The notes beneath the pieces are model-generated. The model was not told the DNA's origin, searched no databases, and saw nothing but the letters and a program-made list of their open reading frames with translations. This document shows positions 1-6,919 of a DNA stretch of 38,690 nt, in pieces. Source of the stretch: Dethiobacter sp. (GTDB lineage: Bacteria; Bacillota; Dethiobacteria; Dethiobacterales; Dethiobacteraceae). The translations under genes and the position numbers were made by a program. How positions within the stretch are numbered: position 1 is the first letter of the stretch; each line of letters begins with the position of its first letter. Location: NCBI GenBank assembly GCA_018333635.1, contig JAGXTL010000024.1, positions 1 to 38,690 on the forward strand, given 5' to 3'.

Positions 1-3
1 ATA

Positions 4-561
4 GTGCTGCAAAAACCACTATTATTCGCTAGGGAGTTAATCAGCAGAAGCCTCAAGGTGGGGGGCTGTGCCGTTGATGCCACCAGCGGCAATGGGCACG
101 ATACCGTATTCCTTGCTGAATTGGTGGGTCGGGATGGGTCGGTGCTGGCATTTGATATTCAGCCGCAGGCTATTGCCGCCACACGAGAAAGACTGGCAGC
201 AAAGGGACTGCTGGAAAGAGTCAGAGTTGTCGAAGACAGTCACGCCAAAATGGCAGATTACAGTCAGGCGGCGTTTGATGCAGTCATGTTTAATCTCGGT
301 TATCTGCCTCATGGCGACCATACCATTGTAACTAAGCCAGAATCTACAGTTACCGCGCTTTGTTTCGCCGCAAAACAACTAAACATAGGTGGCATCATCA
401 CCATTTTGGTTTACACGGGCCATGAGGGAGGAAGAGAGGAATGGGAAAAAGTGTGGGAGTTTTCTGCGGCACTGCCGCAGCAGTTGTTTACTGTGCTGGA
501 GTATCGCTTGATTAACCAGAAAAACAATCCGCCATTTTTGCTAGCTATTACGCGGCTTTAA
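4..561 (+). CDS. mnmM: tRNA 5-aminomethyl-(2-thio)uridine methyltransferase MnmM (YtqB family)
   Basis: A class I SAM-dependent methyltransferase of the YtqB family (Pfam rRNA_methylase), which in Bacillus makes the last methylation of the mnm5(s2)U34 wobble base of tRNA. Motif I is visible as DATSGNGHDT near residues 24-33, an acidic residue at the end of strand 2 follows (AFDIQ), and the family signature FNLGYLPHGD lies near residues 96-105. At 185 residues it is about the usual family length. The GTG at base 4 is the first start in the window. Because the window begins there, the SD is not visible and the true start could lie a few codons upstream. The 3' end overlaps the convergent QueG-like gene by 21 bp. 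Family assignment is firm; the exact function is inferred from the family. Confidence 0.85.
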   Translation: MLQKPLLFARELISRSLKVGGCAVDATSGNGHDTVFLAELVGRDGSVLAFDIQPQAIAATRERLAAKGLLERVRVVEDSHAKMADYSQAAFDAVMFNLGYLPHGDHTIVTKPESTVTALCFAAKQLNIGGIITILVYTGHEGGREEWEKVWEFSAALPQQLFTVLEYRLINQKNNPPFLLAITRL

Positions 562-1263
562 GGCAGGCTTGCCAATAGGACATGCCGCTAGACATAAACC
601 GCAGACCCGTTTGCCGAAGCGGTCACGCACCTTGTTTTGATATTGATCACAAAGTTCAGGTTTGAGCCGCTCTGCTAAAGGTGTGTCTGGTGTGAAGATA
701 ACTCCTTCGATGGCTTGGGCTGGACATTCTTTCATACATAAGCTGCAGTTGCCGCAGATGAGATCAAGAGGTTTGTCGGGCGGCAACGGCGCGCTGGTTA
801 ATACTGTCCCCAGTCGTACGCGGGGGCCGTGCGCCTGAGTGATAAGACAACCGCTTTTGCCTATCCAGCCCATTCCTGCCAAATATGCTGCGATCCGATG
901 AGGAAAAATGCTGTTTAAGCGATCTGTCCCCGTTCGCTGCGAAGAAGGTACCGGGAAAGTCTCGTAGCCTCGCACCTCTAGCATGGTTGAGAGGCGGATG
1001 GACAAGTCATCAATCAGCGTATTAACGGCACGGTAGTAGTGCAGATAAGTGTTAGAAGGTCCTTCCTGCAGTTCCTCGATAATTGAGCGGGGGAAGGGGA
1101 TAATGAAAGAGACGGCGCGCTGGAAGCGTGCCAAACGCGGATCTGCATGCAACTGAATTGCTTTTTCGGCTGCTGTCAGATCGGCAATTCCTGCGGCACC
1201 GGCACCGGCGTTAATCAGTGCTGTTAATAGCGTTTCTTTAAATTTTTGCAGCTCTAGATTCAT
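541..1263 (-). CDS. Short QueG-like 4Fe-4S double-cluster protein
   Basis: A 240-residue relative of epoxyqueuosine reductase QueG, which performs the last step of queuosine synthesis in tRNA. The family core GCLITQAHGPRVRLG is followed by two ferredoxin-like cysteine clusters, CGNCSLCMKECP near residue 170 and CGLCLAACP near residue 221, enough for two [4Fe-4S] clusters. QueG itself is usually about 310-380 residues. This protein stops straight after the second cluster and lacks any C-terminal HEAT-like extension, so it may be a QueG paralogue with another substrate. The ATG at 1263 follows a good SD (GAGGTGGAG on the minus strand) and the promoter at 1285-1313. It ends inside the 3' end of mnmM, so the two transcripts converge and overlap. 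Confidence 0.75.
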   Translation of the reverse strand: MNLELQKFKETLLTALINAGAGAAGIADLTAAEKAIQLHADPRLARFQRAVSFIIPFPRSIIEELQEGPSNTYLHYYRAVNTLIDDLSIRLSTMLEVRGYETFPVPSSQRTGTDRLNSIFPHRIAAYLAGMGWIGKSGCLITQAHGPRVRLGTVLTSAPLPPDKPLDLICGNCSLCMKECPAQAIEGVIFTPDTPLAERLKPELCDQYQNKVRDRFGKRVCGLCLAACPIGKPALKPRNS

Positions 1264-1284
1264 AACGGCTCCACCTCATTTGCT

Positions 1285-1313
1285 AGAATACCATTTTCGA
1301 CAGCAAAATGCAA
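1285..1313 (-). promoter_or_regulatory. Promoter of the QueG-like gene
   Basis: Read on the minus strand: TTGCAT, a 17-base spacer, then TATTCT preceded by TGG (extended -10). It lies about 20 bases upstream of the ATG at 1263. Confidence 0.55.
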
Positions 1314-1401
1314 AATTTAGGGAAAAATAAAAGAGGAAATCAAATATTAATCTTGAATAGGTTCCTAGCGTTGTGCCGTGCTAGTTAGGTGGTGGATCTC
1401 A

Positions 1402-2370
1402 TTGAAAAATATAGAGATGTGTGATGAAAATTTAGTACCTCTTAGACAGCTGGAAGAGGGGCTAACAACAATATTAGGCTCTGCCGGGTACCCAATGGAG
1501 AAAATTAACGACCATTTATTGTGTTCATCAGGCAAGCGAATTCGACCGGCACTTTTTTATCTAGCCTTGGGTTTTTGGGGAGAAGAGTCTGCGGCTCACC
1601 TGCCGGTGGCTTTAGCCATCGAGCTGATCCATACGGCAACCCTTGTTCATGATGATGTTGTGGACTGTTCGGTAAAGCGCCGTGGTAACCAGACAATTAA
1701 TGCGGTTTGGGGACAACAGACAGCAGTTCTTACCGGAGATTATCTCTTTGCGGAAGCATTTAGTTTGCTGGCAGCTTACGGTAATATTGATGTTTTAAGG
1801 AAGATGGCTGCCCTGGTAAAGGAAATTAGCGAGGGTGAAATTCAGCAGCAGCAGGAATGTTACCGCGCCGACATTAGCTATGCCGATTATTATGAACGAA
1901 TTTCAAAAAAAACAGCTCGTTTTTTTAGTGCATGCACCAGCTGTGCCGGCTTAGTATCGGGTGCGGATAATGAAAGTATGGCCGCGCTTTCTGAATACGG
2001 TTTTCATTTAGGCATGGCTTTTCAAATTGTTGATGATTTGCTTGATTTCCTCGGCAGCGAAGAAGTAACCGGCAAGCCGGTGGGCGAAGATTTGCGCCAG
2101 GGGATACTTACCTTGCCGGTCTTGCATCTGCTTAACATATCGCCTTATAGGGAAGAATTTACTGCAAAAATTTCCCGTCGTCAAATTGATGACCAATTTA
2201 TTGCGAGAATAACTCAGGAATTGAAAGCTAGCAAGTGCCTCGAATATGTACAAGCCGTTGCCGTCGGCTTTGTTCAGCAGGCAAACAAAAACGTCGGCAG
2301 GCTCCCTTTCCACCCCAATCGGGAAACACTAAGGAAACTTGGCAACTTTATTGTGGATAGACGGTTCTGA
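1402..2370 (+). CDS. Polyprenyl diphosphate synthase (isoprenoid chain elongation)
   Basis: A trans-isoprenyl diphosphate synthase that condenses isopentenyl diphosphate units into the long side chain of quinones. The first aspartate-rich motif (HDDVVDCSVKRRG) and the second (QIVDDLLDF) are both intact, as are GKRIRPAL near the N-terminus and GDYLFAEAF. At 322 residues it matches the medium/long-chain class (HepT, IspB). The reading frame is open from GTG 1378, but the SD AGGTGG at 1387-1392 is placed for TTG 1402, which I prefer; ATG 1414 is a third option. No HepS partner is visible, so chain length cannot be stated. It lies 130 bp upstream of rex, which has its own operator. Confidence 0.85.
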   Translation: MKNIEMCDENLVPLRQLEEGLTTILGSAGYPMEKINDHLLCSSGKRIRPALFYLALGFWGEESAAHLPVALAIELIHTATLVHDDVVDCSVKRRGNQTINAVWGQQTAVLTGDYLFAEAFSLLAAYGNIDVLRKMAALVKEISEGEIQQQQECYRADISYADYYERISKKTARFFSACTSCAGLVSGADNESMAALSEYGFHLGMAFQIVDDLLDFLGSEEVTGKPVGEDLRQGILTLPVLHLLNISPYREEFTAKISRRQIDDQFIARITQELKASKCLEYVQAVAVGFVQQANKNVGRLPFHPNRETLRKLGNFIVDRRF

Positions 2371-2399
2371 AAAAAACAATGTACTTTATTTTGCAGTGT

Positions 2400-2417
2400 G
2401 TGTTAAAATATTAACAA
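2400..2417. promoter_or_regulatory. Rex operator
   Basis: GTGTTAA, four bases, TTAACAA: an inverted repeat matching the known Rex box (TTGTTAA N4 TTAACAA) at 13 of 14 arm positions. It overlaps a -10-like TAAAAT (2404-2409) and lies about 85 bp upstream of the rex start, which suggests that Rex represses its own gene when NADH is low relative to NAD. Confidence 0.7.
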
Positions 2418-2500
2418 GTTTGTCGGCGGCATTTTTGTCGGCAGCAGACGGACAGATATTTGTCTGAACAATAATTTTTAGATTTGAGGGGGAAAGTTGA

Positions 2501-3178
2501 ATGCCGCGAGAGAAAAAACCGCAAAATCCGCCAGTGAAGGATAAAAAGGGCTCAAAAACCTCAAAATCTCTTATTAAAAGGTTGCCGGTTTACTTACGCA
2601 TTCTGGACAATTTAATCCGCAGGGATGTGGATATTATTTCCTCACGAGTCCTTAGTGACGAAACAGGCTTTACAGCGGAACAGATTAGAAAAGACCTCGC
2701 TACTTTTGGAGCTTTCGGCACACGCGGCACCGGTTACAACACAAGTTATCTGCGAGAAAAGCTGTTGAAGATTACCGGGCTGGATAAACAAATCAGAATT
2801 GTTGTTGTAGGTTCCGGCCATCTAGGCAAGGCGCTTACCCGCTATAACATCCTGAAAAACCCTTATGTGGAAATAGCCGGTATTTTTGACGCTAATCCTG
2901 ATGAGCTGGATAACGAGATTCTCGGCATAAAAGTACAACCCATGGAGGACTTGCCGCTGCTGATTAAAGAGCAAGGCATTAAAGTTTCCATGATTACTGT
3001 GCCGGCTGAAGTGGCTCAAGAGGTGGTTGATTTGCTGGTGGAAAACGGAATTACTGCTATTTTAAATTTTGCTCCCACTAAGCTGCGCGCTCCGGCAAAT
3101 GTGCACATTCATAATGCAGATTTGACTATTGAGCTGCAGAGCTTGATCTATTACTCGCTGGAAAGGGAAAAGGAGTAG
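2501..3178 (+). CDS. rex: Redox-sensing transcriptional repressor Rex
   Basis: Rex senses the NADH/NAD+ ratio and represses fermentation and respiration genes. The protein has a winged-helix DNA-binding domain (roughly residues 22-90, with the family sequence SSRVLSDETGFTAEQIRKDL and the following FGAFGTRGTGYN) and a Rossmann domain with the NAD(H) motif VVVGSGHLGKAL near residue 100. The C-terminal helix swapped between subunits ends in YYSLEREKE. At 225 residues it is slightly longer than usual because of a lysine-rich N-terminal tail of about 20 residues. ATG 2501 follows GAGGGGG at good spacing. The operator at 2400-2417 indicates autoregulation. Confidence 0.95.
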   Translation: MPREKKPQNPPVKDKKGSKTSKSLIKRLPVYLRILDNLIRRDVDIISSRVLSDETGFTAEQIRKDLATFGAFGTRGTGYNTSYLREKLLKITGLDKQIRIVVVGSGHLGKALTRYNILKNPYVEIAGIFDANPDELDNEILGIKVQPMEDLPLLIKEQGIKVSMITVPAEVAQEVVDLLVENGITAILNFAPTKLRAPANVHIHNADLTIELQSLIYYSLEREKE

Positions 3179-3204
3179 TCGATTCACAAGTAAATTTTAG
3201 GTTG

Positions 3205-3233
3205 TTGACTTTTTAATGCCTGTTGTGTATACT
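3205..3233 (+). promoter_or_regulatory. Promoter of the tRNA operon
   Basis: TTGACT, 17-base spacer, TATACT, ending 19 bases before tRNA-Asp. A near-consensus sigma-A promoter fitting a stable-RNA operon. Confidence 0.75.
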
Positions 3234-3252
3234 AGAAAAGCGCCAAGAGTCC

Positions 3253-3329
3253 GGAGCTGTGGTGTAGAGGCCTAACATGCCTGCCTGTCACGCAGGAGAC
3301 CGCGGGTTCGAATCCCGTCAGCTCCGCCA
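3253..3329 (+). tRNA. tRNA-Asp (GTC)
   Basis: Cloverleaf with acceptor stem GGAGCTG/CAGCTCC, anticodon loop CTGTCAC giving GTC, T-arm GGTTCGAATCC, and encoded CCA at 3327-3329. First gene of a five-tRNA operon. Confidence 0.97.
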
Positions 3330-3340
3330 TAATATTTAGC

Positions 3341-3416
<76 letters not shown>

Positions 3417-3417
3417 T

Positions 3418-3492
3418 GCGGAAGTAGCTCAGTGGTAGAGCATCGCCTTGCCAAGGCGAGGGTCGCGGGTTCGAATCCCGTCTTCCGCTCCA
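3418..3492 (+). tRNA. tRNA-Gly (GCC)
   Basis: Acceptor stem GCGGAAG/CTTCCGC, anticodon loop TTGCCAA giving GCC, encoded CCA at 3490-3492. Only one base separates it from tRNA-Phe. Confidence 0.97.
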
Positions 3493-3564
3493 TTATCAAT
3501 TAGCTGAAGAATGTGCTTCGTGCCTTATTTAAGCCGAAGGCATTGTTATCAATAAAGCAGGCAG

Positions 3565-3639
3565 GGCGACATAGCCAAGTGGTAAGGCAGAGGACTGCAA
3601 ATCCTTTATCCCCCGGTTCAAATCCGGGTGTCGCCTCCA
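3565..3639 (+). tRNA. tRNA-Cys (GCA)
   Basis: Acceptor stem GGCGACA/TGTCGCC, anticodon loop CTGCAAA giving GCA, discriminator T and encoded CCA. A 72-base spacer separates it from tRNA-Gly; I see no further gene in that spacer. Confidence 0.97.
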
Positions 3640-3655
3640 TTTATTTTTTTAAAGC

Positions 3656-3743
3656 GCCGGAGTGGCGGAACAGGCAGACGCAAGGGACTTAAAATCCCTC
3701 GGGCTTTTAGCCCGTACCGGTTCGACCCCGGTCTTCGGCACCA
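3656..3743 (+). tRNA. tRNA-Leu (TAA)
   Basis: Type II tRNA with a long variable arm (CGGGCTTTTAGCCCG). Acceptor stem GCCGGAG/CTTCGGC contains one G.U pair, the anticodon is TAA, and CCA is encoded at 3741-3743. Last gene of the operon and the left border of the accessory stretch. Confidence 0.97.
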
Positions 3744-3802
3744 CACTGATTAACAGCGAGATTGTGTAATCATGCTTTGCGGGCGGATTATGCAGTCTTT
3801 TT

Positions 3803-4247
3803 TTAGTATTTCCTGCAGTTGGGCATGAAAAAACCTGCCGAAACAGGCGGGTTGTAAAGTTGTATGGTGCCATTATTTTCGTTTTCAGGTAAAAGGGTGG
3901 AGTTAGATTCCGTTTCCGAGGCCAGCAAGGCGTTTATGCTTTCTATCAATATCGGAAGGCTTTTGGTAATGGTTCCCCATAAAACGGCAAGGTCGACATT
4001 TTCGTAGTCGTGAACAATCCTGTTACGCATCCCTGATGCTGCGCCACGGAATTTACGGATGGGCTGATTGTGTGCTTTCGCTGACATCATTAGTAAGTTC
4101 TCCGATCTGACTGACGCAAAACGCAGACGCTGCGATGGTTTTTCTGTCCTGCATAAAAGCATCATACGTCATACCTTGAATATATTCACCGGTTTCTTTG
4201 GCATAACCAGTAATTTTTTGCAAGATAATCCTATCCTTGCCTGTCAT
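3803..4247 (-). pseudogene. HEPN-domain toxin of a MNT/HEPN pair, frame-shifted
   Basis: A HEPN (DUF86/HepT-like) RNase toxin read in two frames. The first part begins at ATG 4247 (MTGKDRIILQKITGYAKETG) and runs to QIGELTN. The rest, AHNQPIRKFRGAASGMRNRIVHDYENVDLAVLWGTI in sequence but in another frame, carries the family's R-x4-H catalytic motif (RNRIVH). The frame change falls near 4080-4095 and needs a one-base correction. The second frame then runs about 35 residues past the usual family end, through a terminator-like hairpin. The start overlaps the antitoxin stop by 17 bases, the usual arrangement. As written, full-length toxin cannot be made without frameshifting, or the sequence has an error. 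Confidence 0.7.
3828..3851 (-). terminator. Terminator of the MNT/HEPN operon
   Basis: On the minus strand, a short GC-rich hairpin (CCGCC / GGCAGG with one bulged A and a six-base loop) is followed by six T. It lies inside the C-terminal extension of the shifted HEPN frame, which suggests that the ancestral gene stopped before it. Confidence 0.5.
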
Positions 4248-4542
4248 AGAGCAATACCCCTTCATTTTGAATTTCAATGTAGATGAGGGAGTTTTGTTTG
4301 ATTTCGGTGATTTCAAAAAGGTCAACCTTTTTGCCCAATGTTTCAGTTATATCCTCCAAAACACCGTAAAATTCAATGTTAAGAAGCTCGCCGCGGCTGT
4401 CTATGACGATATCGATATCGCTGCTCTCGGTGGCCTTGCCTTTTGCGTAGGAGCCAAATAGTACGGCCTTGTAAACAGGCGCCGCGTCAAAGACAGGTTT
4501 CAAACGGCTGCGAATCTCATCGAGGGGATAAACAATACTCAT
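4231..4542 (-). CDS. MNT-type nucleotidyltransferase antitoxin
   Basis: A minimal nucleotidyltransferase, the antitoxin partner of HEPN RNases; characterised members inactivate the toxin by adding AMP to a tyrosine near its active site. The polymerase-beta-fold signature GS-x10-DxD is intact (GSYAKGKATESSDIDIVID, near residues 31-49). Three ATG codons in a row follow the SD AAAGGG (4556-4551); the third (4542) has the best spacing, giving 103 residues. The gene is intact while its toxin partner is shifted. A promoter lies at 4564-4592. Confidence 0.8.
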   Translation of the reverse strand: MSIVYPLDEIRSRLKPVFDAAPVYKAVLFGSYAKGKATESSDIDIVIDSRGELLNIEFYGVLEDITETLGKKVDLFEITEIKQNSLIYIEIQNEGVLLYDRQG

Positions 4543-4563
4543 CATCATCACCCTTTCGTTTAT

Positions 4564-4592
4564 ATGATAACGAAAATGGCAAGGAATTGCAA
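4564..4592 (-). promoter_or_regulatory. Promoter of the MNT/HEPN operon
   Basis: Minus strand: TTGCAA, 17-base spacer, TATCAT, just upstream of the SD of the antitoxin. Confidence 0.5.
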
Positions 4593-4602
4593 TAATCAGC
4601 AC

Positions 4603-4931
4603 CTTTATTCCCTAACATGTAAGAGACTTGGAACCTCAATCTGCCCGCACCCTGACCCTCTCCCATTGGCACTCCTAGGGGGACACCCCTAAGAGGGACA
4701 GGTGATTTGTCCCACTCGTCCACGCGACCACCCCGCCCTTGCGGGCACCCCTCCAGGGGAGGGAAATTTGGGGGGTGTCGCAGGACGACTCCTTTTCGGG
4801 CGGGTTTCAGTGAGAATAGGTGTCTAGTGTAATATCTTATTATATAGACAACCTGTCCAATGTAAATTATGTAGCCAAATCGTCTAATATCTTTCAATAG
4901 GTGCAAAACAGGTGTAAAACCAACCTTATGG
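4603..4931. repeat. Repeat-rich intergenic stretch with an interspersed GC-rich palindromic element
   Basis: No gene is supported here. The stretch carries several GC-rich palindromic pieces. The segment 4724-4769 recurs at 36024-36069: the first 40 bases are identical and the rest has one mismatch. Its core is CCGCCCTTGCGGGC followed by CCCCTCCAGGGG, both self-complementary. Further imperfect palindromes (CCTAGGGGGACACCCCTAAG) lie around 4673-4692. Base composition is much richer in G+C than the flanking genes. An open frame on the minus strand across this region (4517-4906) is low-complexity and not a gene. Confidence 0.7.
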
Positions 4932-4979
4932 GTGTTTTTTTTTCTGAATGTGCCCGGCAGGAGCGTTTGCTCGATGGCA

Positions 4980-5008
4980 TTGCATACCTATCATACTCCT
5001 GATATAAT
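4980..5008 (+). promoter_or_regulatory. Promoter of the Phd/RelE-type operon
   Basis: TTGCAT (4980-4985), 17-base spacer, TATAAT (5003-5008), 25 bases before the antitoxin ATG. Antitoxins of this class usually bind their own promoter. Confidence 0.7.
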
Positions 5009-5033
5009 ACTATCAGAGAAAGGGGATGACGTA

Positions 5034-5306
5034 ATGAACATTAAACCGTCAACATCATTGAGGAATGAGTATACGCAAATATCTGAGCTTGCAAGAAAGA
5101 CAGGTGAGCCAATCATCATCACTAATAAAGGTGAGGCGGATCTCGTCGTTCTGAGTATAGACGCTTTTGAGGAAAGGGAAAAAATGTTTCGTCACAGAGA
5201 CAAGGTATACGAGGCAGAAATCGCGCGTCTGAACGGCATGCCCACTTATACCCCGGAGCAGCTTCATGCGGAGTTGGAGGCTCTTTATGCAGCCGCCGAA
5301 AAGTAA
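5034..5306 (+). CDS. Phd/YefM-family antitoxin
   Basis: A 90-residue antitoxin of the Phd/YefM fold. The N-terminal DNA-binding and dimerisation part reads MNIKPSTSLRNEYTQISELA and is followed by the family pattern GEPIIITNKGEADLVVLSIDAFE. The C-terminal part, rich in E, A and L, would wrap the toxin. ATG 5034 is chosen because AAGGGG lies 8-10 bases upstream and the promoter at 4980-5008 fits it; the frame is open further upstream (to 4932), but that would place the promoter inside the gene. The end overlaps the toxin start by 20 bases, so the two are translationally coupled. Confidence 0.85.
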   Translation: MNIKPSTSLRNEYTQISELARKTGEPIIITNKGEADLVVLSIDAFEEREKMFRHRDKVYEAEIARLNGMPTYTPEQLHAELEALYAAAEK

Positions 5307-5604
5307 GCTGATCTACCTCGCGCCGGCAAGAGAGGATGTCCTTGATATTGCCAGATACCATCTCGAAAAGGTCGGCGTTAACTCCGTGAGGAATATCACG
5401 GGGGAAATCGAGGAAATAATTGGTCGCCTGGCATATTTTCCGCTTATGGGACAGACGCATCCCGATCCCATACTTGCTGAAAGTGGATACCGAAAGCTAC
5501 TTATTACTCCCGTATACGTCTGCATCTATAGAGTGTTTGGTGAAGGCGTCTACATTTATCGTGTAGTCAACGGCAAAACAGACTACCCCAAGTTACTCAA
5601 ATAA
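5287..5604 (+). CDS. RelE/ParE-family toxin
   Basis: A 105-residue toxin of the RelE/ParE superfamily. The usual features are visible: a basic first strand and helix (SKLIYLAPAREDVLDIARYHLEKVG), the central IGRLAYFPLMGQTHPDPILAESGYRKLLI, and the final strands VYVCIYRVFGEGVYIYRVVNGKTDY. RelE members cut ribosome-bound mRNA and ParE members poison gyrase; the sequence alone does not settle which applies here. ATG 5287 lies inside the last codons of the antitoxin; the frame opens at 5266 without a better SD. Confidence 0.8.
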   Translation: MQPPKSKLIYLAPAREDVLDIARYHLEKVGVNSVRNITGEIEEIIGRLAYFPLMGQTHPDPILAESGYRKLLITPVYVCIYRVFGEGVYIYRVVNGKTDYPKLLK

Positions 5605-5662
5605 ACAAAACATTACTTTGTTGCTGTTCTTCGGCACTTACAAAAATCAGTCACTTTTGAAA

Positions 5663-5699
5663 AAAGCAAGACCACTCTCATGGGTGGTCTTCTTGCTTA
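5663..5699. terminator. Terminator-like hairpin
   Basis: AAGCAAG plus ACCAC pair with GTGGT plus CTTGCTT across a short loop and a three-base bulge. The T-run is on the minus-strand side, so it works best for transcription coming leftward. On the plus strand it could still end the RelE-type operon. Confidence 0.45.
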
Positions 5700-5806
5700 A
5701 GATTGTTAAAACCGTCCAGCCAATCCGGGCAGGCATTGGATACTTTTGGCAAACGTATAGAATCTTGAAGCCGGTTCAGAATAATGGCAATGGAGGGATG
5801 AGAGAG

Positions 5807-6262
5807 ATGAACGACAGGTTTACAAACGGCTTCATCGCCGGAACGGTAGCAGGTGTGACTATGTGTATCATAAATTACATTTCCAAACAAATTGGGATTG
5901 TTGATTTATTATATTTAGATTGGGCGGCAGCATTGCTATTCGGTCATCAACACGAAACTGTTCCTCAGGCTCTGGTCGGACAAGCAGGCAAGCTGTTTTT
6001 CGCCGGTCTTTTAGGGAGTTTGTTTGCCTTCTGGCTGATTATCGTAACCGACAAATATCTTTTCTTTAAGGGCATCGTTTTTGGCGTTGCGGTGTGGTTT
6101 GGAGTTCATGCTGCGGCAACACTCTTTAAACTCTCCCCCATGATTCCCATTAATTCCGACACAGTATTTGTTTATAAAGTTGAAGCCGTCATCTTTGGGG
6201 TCGTTCTGGCTGAATCTATGCGCAGGTTATCCGCGAGGGAGGAAAAGAGCTGCGGGAATTAG
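5807..6262 (+). CDS. Small integral membrane protein, unknown function (paralogue of the 6292-6816 gene)
   Basis: A 151-residue hydrophobic protein with about four predicted membrane segments: near residues 8-25 (FIAGTVAGVTMCIINYIS), 60-80 (LFFAGLLGSLFAFWLIIV), 87-107 (GIVFGVAVWFGVHAAATLF) and 123-140 (VYKVEAVIFGVVLAESM). I do not recognise a named family. It shares layout with the convergent neighbour: an N-terminal RF-x-x-G start, a helix break of similar length, and a KG-x-x-FG motif before the third helix. ATG 5807 is chosen because GGAGGG lies 9 bases upstream; the frame is open back to 5618 but without coding character. Confidence 0.6.
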   Translation: MNDRFTNGFIAGTVAGVTMCIINYISKQIGIVDLLYLDWAAALLFGHQHETVPQALVGQAGKLFFAGLLGSLFAFWLIIVTDKYLFFKGIVFGVAVWFGVHAAATLFKLSPMIPINSDTVFVYKVEAVIFGVVLAESMRRLSAREEKSCGN

Positions 6263-6291
6263 TCGCCTGCTGGGCGTGTAGTGGCAAGCAG

Positions 6292-6816
6292 TCATTTTGG
6301 CGTCGTGAAGTCGCTTAGCTTAACCGAAGGGTAAGGCGCGGAGTTAGGTAGCTGCTTATTCTGCGGAAAAAGGGCTGGATCGCCCAGAGTAGTTGCTGTC
6401 AGTGCGGCAGCAGCGCCAAAGACTGCGTGGCCAACCATTTCACTAAGGACAGTTTTCGGCGACAAAGGTCCTACTAGGGTAGCCCCCATGGTAGAGAGAA
6501 CGCCGTATAAGCTGACCCACGTAGCCTCACCGAATGCCAAGCCTTTTATTAGCGCTTTATCTTTGCCGGTGAAGGCAAGCATGTATACTGTGCCCACGCC
6601 AAGGATAGTAGCCACAACATTATCGGCTACAATCCCTACTATTTTTCCGGAGGAGCTGTATGCCTGGTGCGCAGGAAGGAGCATCCCTGCCGATTTTTCC
6701 TGTCCTGTTATTTCAGCCCAGTTTTTCTTCTTTGCAAATGACATTAACGACATTTTAATCACGTTGCCCGCTAGTCCGCAGGCGATCCCTAAAATGAATC
6801 TGTCTCTTATTTTCAT
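6292..6816 (-). CDS. Small integral membrane protein, unknown function (paralogue of the 5807-6262 gene)
   Basis: A 174-residue protein with about four membrane segments and a polar C-terminal tail of some 28 residues. It starts MKIRDRFILGIACGLAGNVIK, comparable with MNDRFTNGFIAGTVAGVTM in the gene facing it. Its third helix begins KGLAFGEATWVSLYGV, comparable with KGIVFGVAVWFGVHAA. I do not recognise a named family. ATG 6816 follows AGAGGA on the minus strand. Its end lies 29 bases from the end of the facing gene. Confidence 0.6.
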   Translation of the reverse strand: MKIRDRFILGIACGLAGNVIKMSLMSFAKKKNWAEITGQEKSAGMLLPAHQAYSSSGKIVGIVADNVVATILGVGTVYMLAFTGKDKALIKGLAFGEATWVSLYGVLSTMGATLVGPLSPKTVLSEMVGHAVFGAAAALTATTLGDPALFPQNKQLPNSAPYPSVKLSDFTTPK

Positions 6817-6919
6817 AGTAAAATCCTCTTTGTTTTGACGTTAAATCACTATTTTTAGTTTGCCCGGGAGGAGTGTTTAAAAACATAACTTTTTAATATT
6901 TTTTACAGCTATGCGAAGC

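Noticed and set aside
3744-3807. Terminator of the tRNA operon
   Set aside because: The TGTAATC...GATTATGCA pairing before TTTTTTT is weak and interrupted; not strong enough to list.
3649-3873. 74-residue minus-strand open frame over tRNA-Leu
   Set aside because: It is the reverse complement of the tRNA gene and its flank (PKTGVEPVRAKSPRDFKSLAS-type sequence), a well-known false protein.
4517-4906. 129-residue minus-strand open frame in the repeat-rich gap
   Set aside because: It is made of the GC-rich palindromes, overlaps the MNT gene start, has no SD, and shows low-complexity P/G/R sequence.
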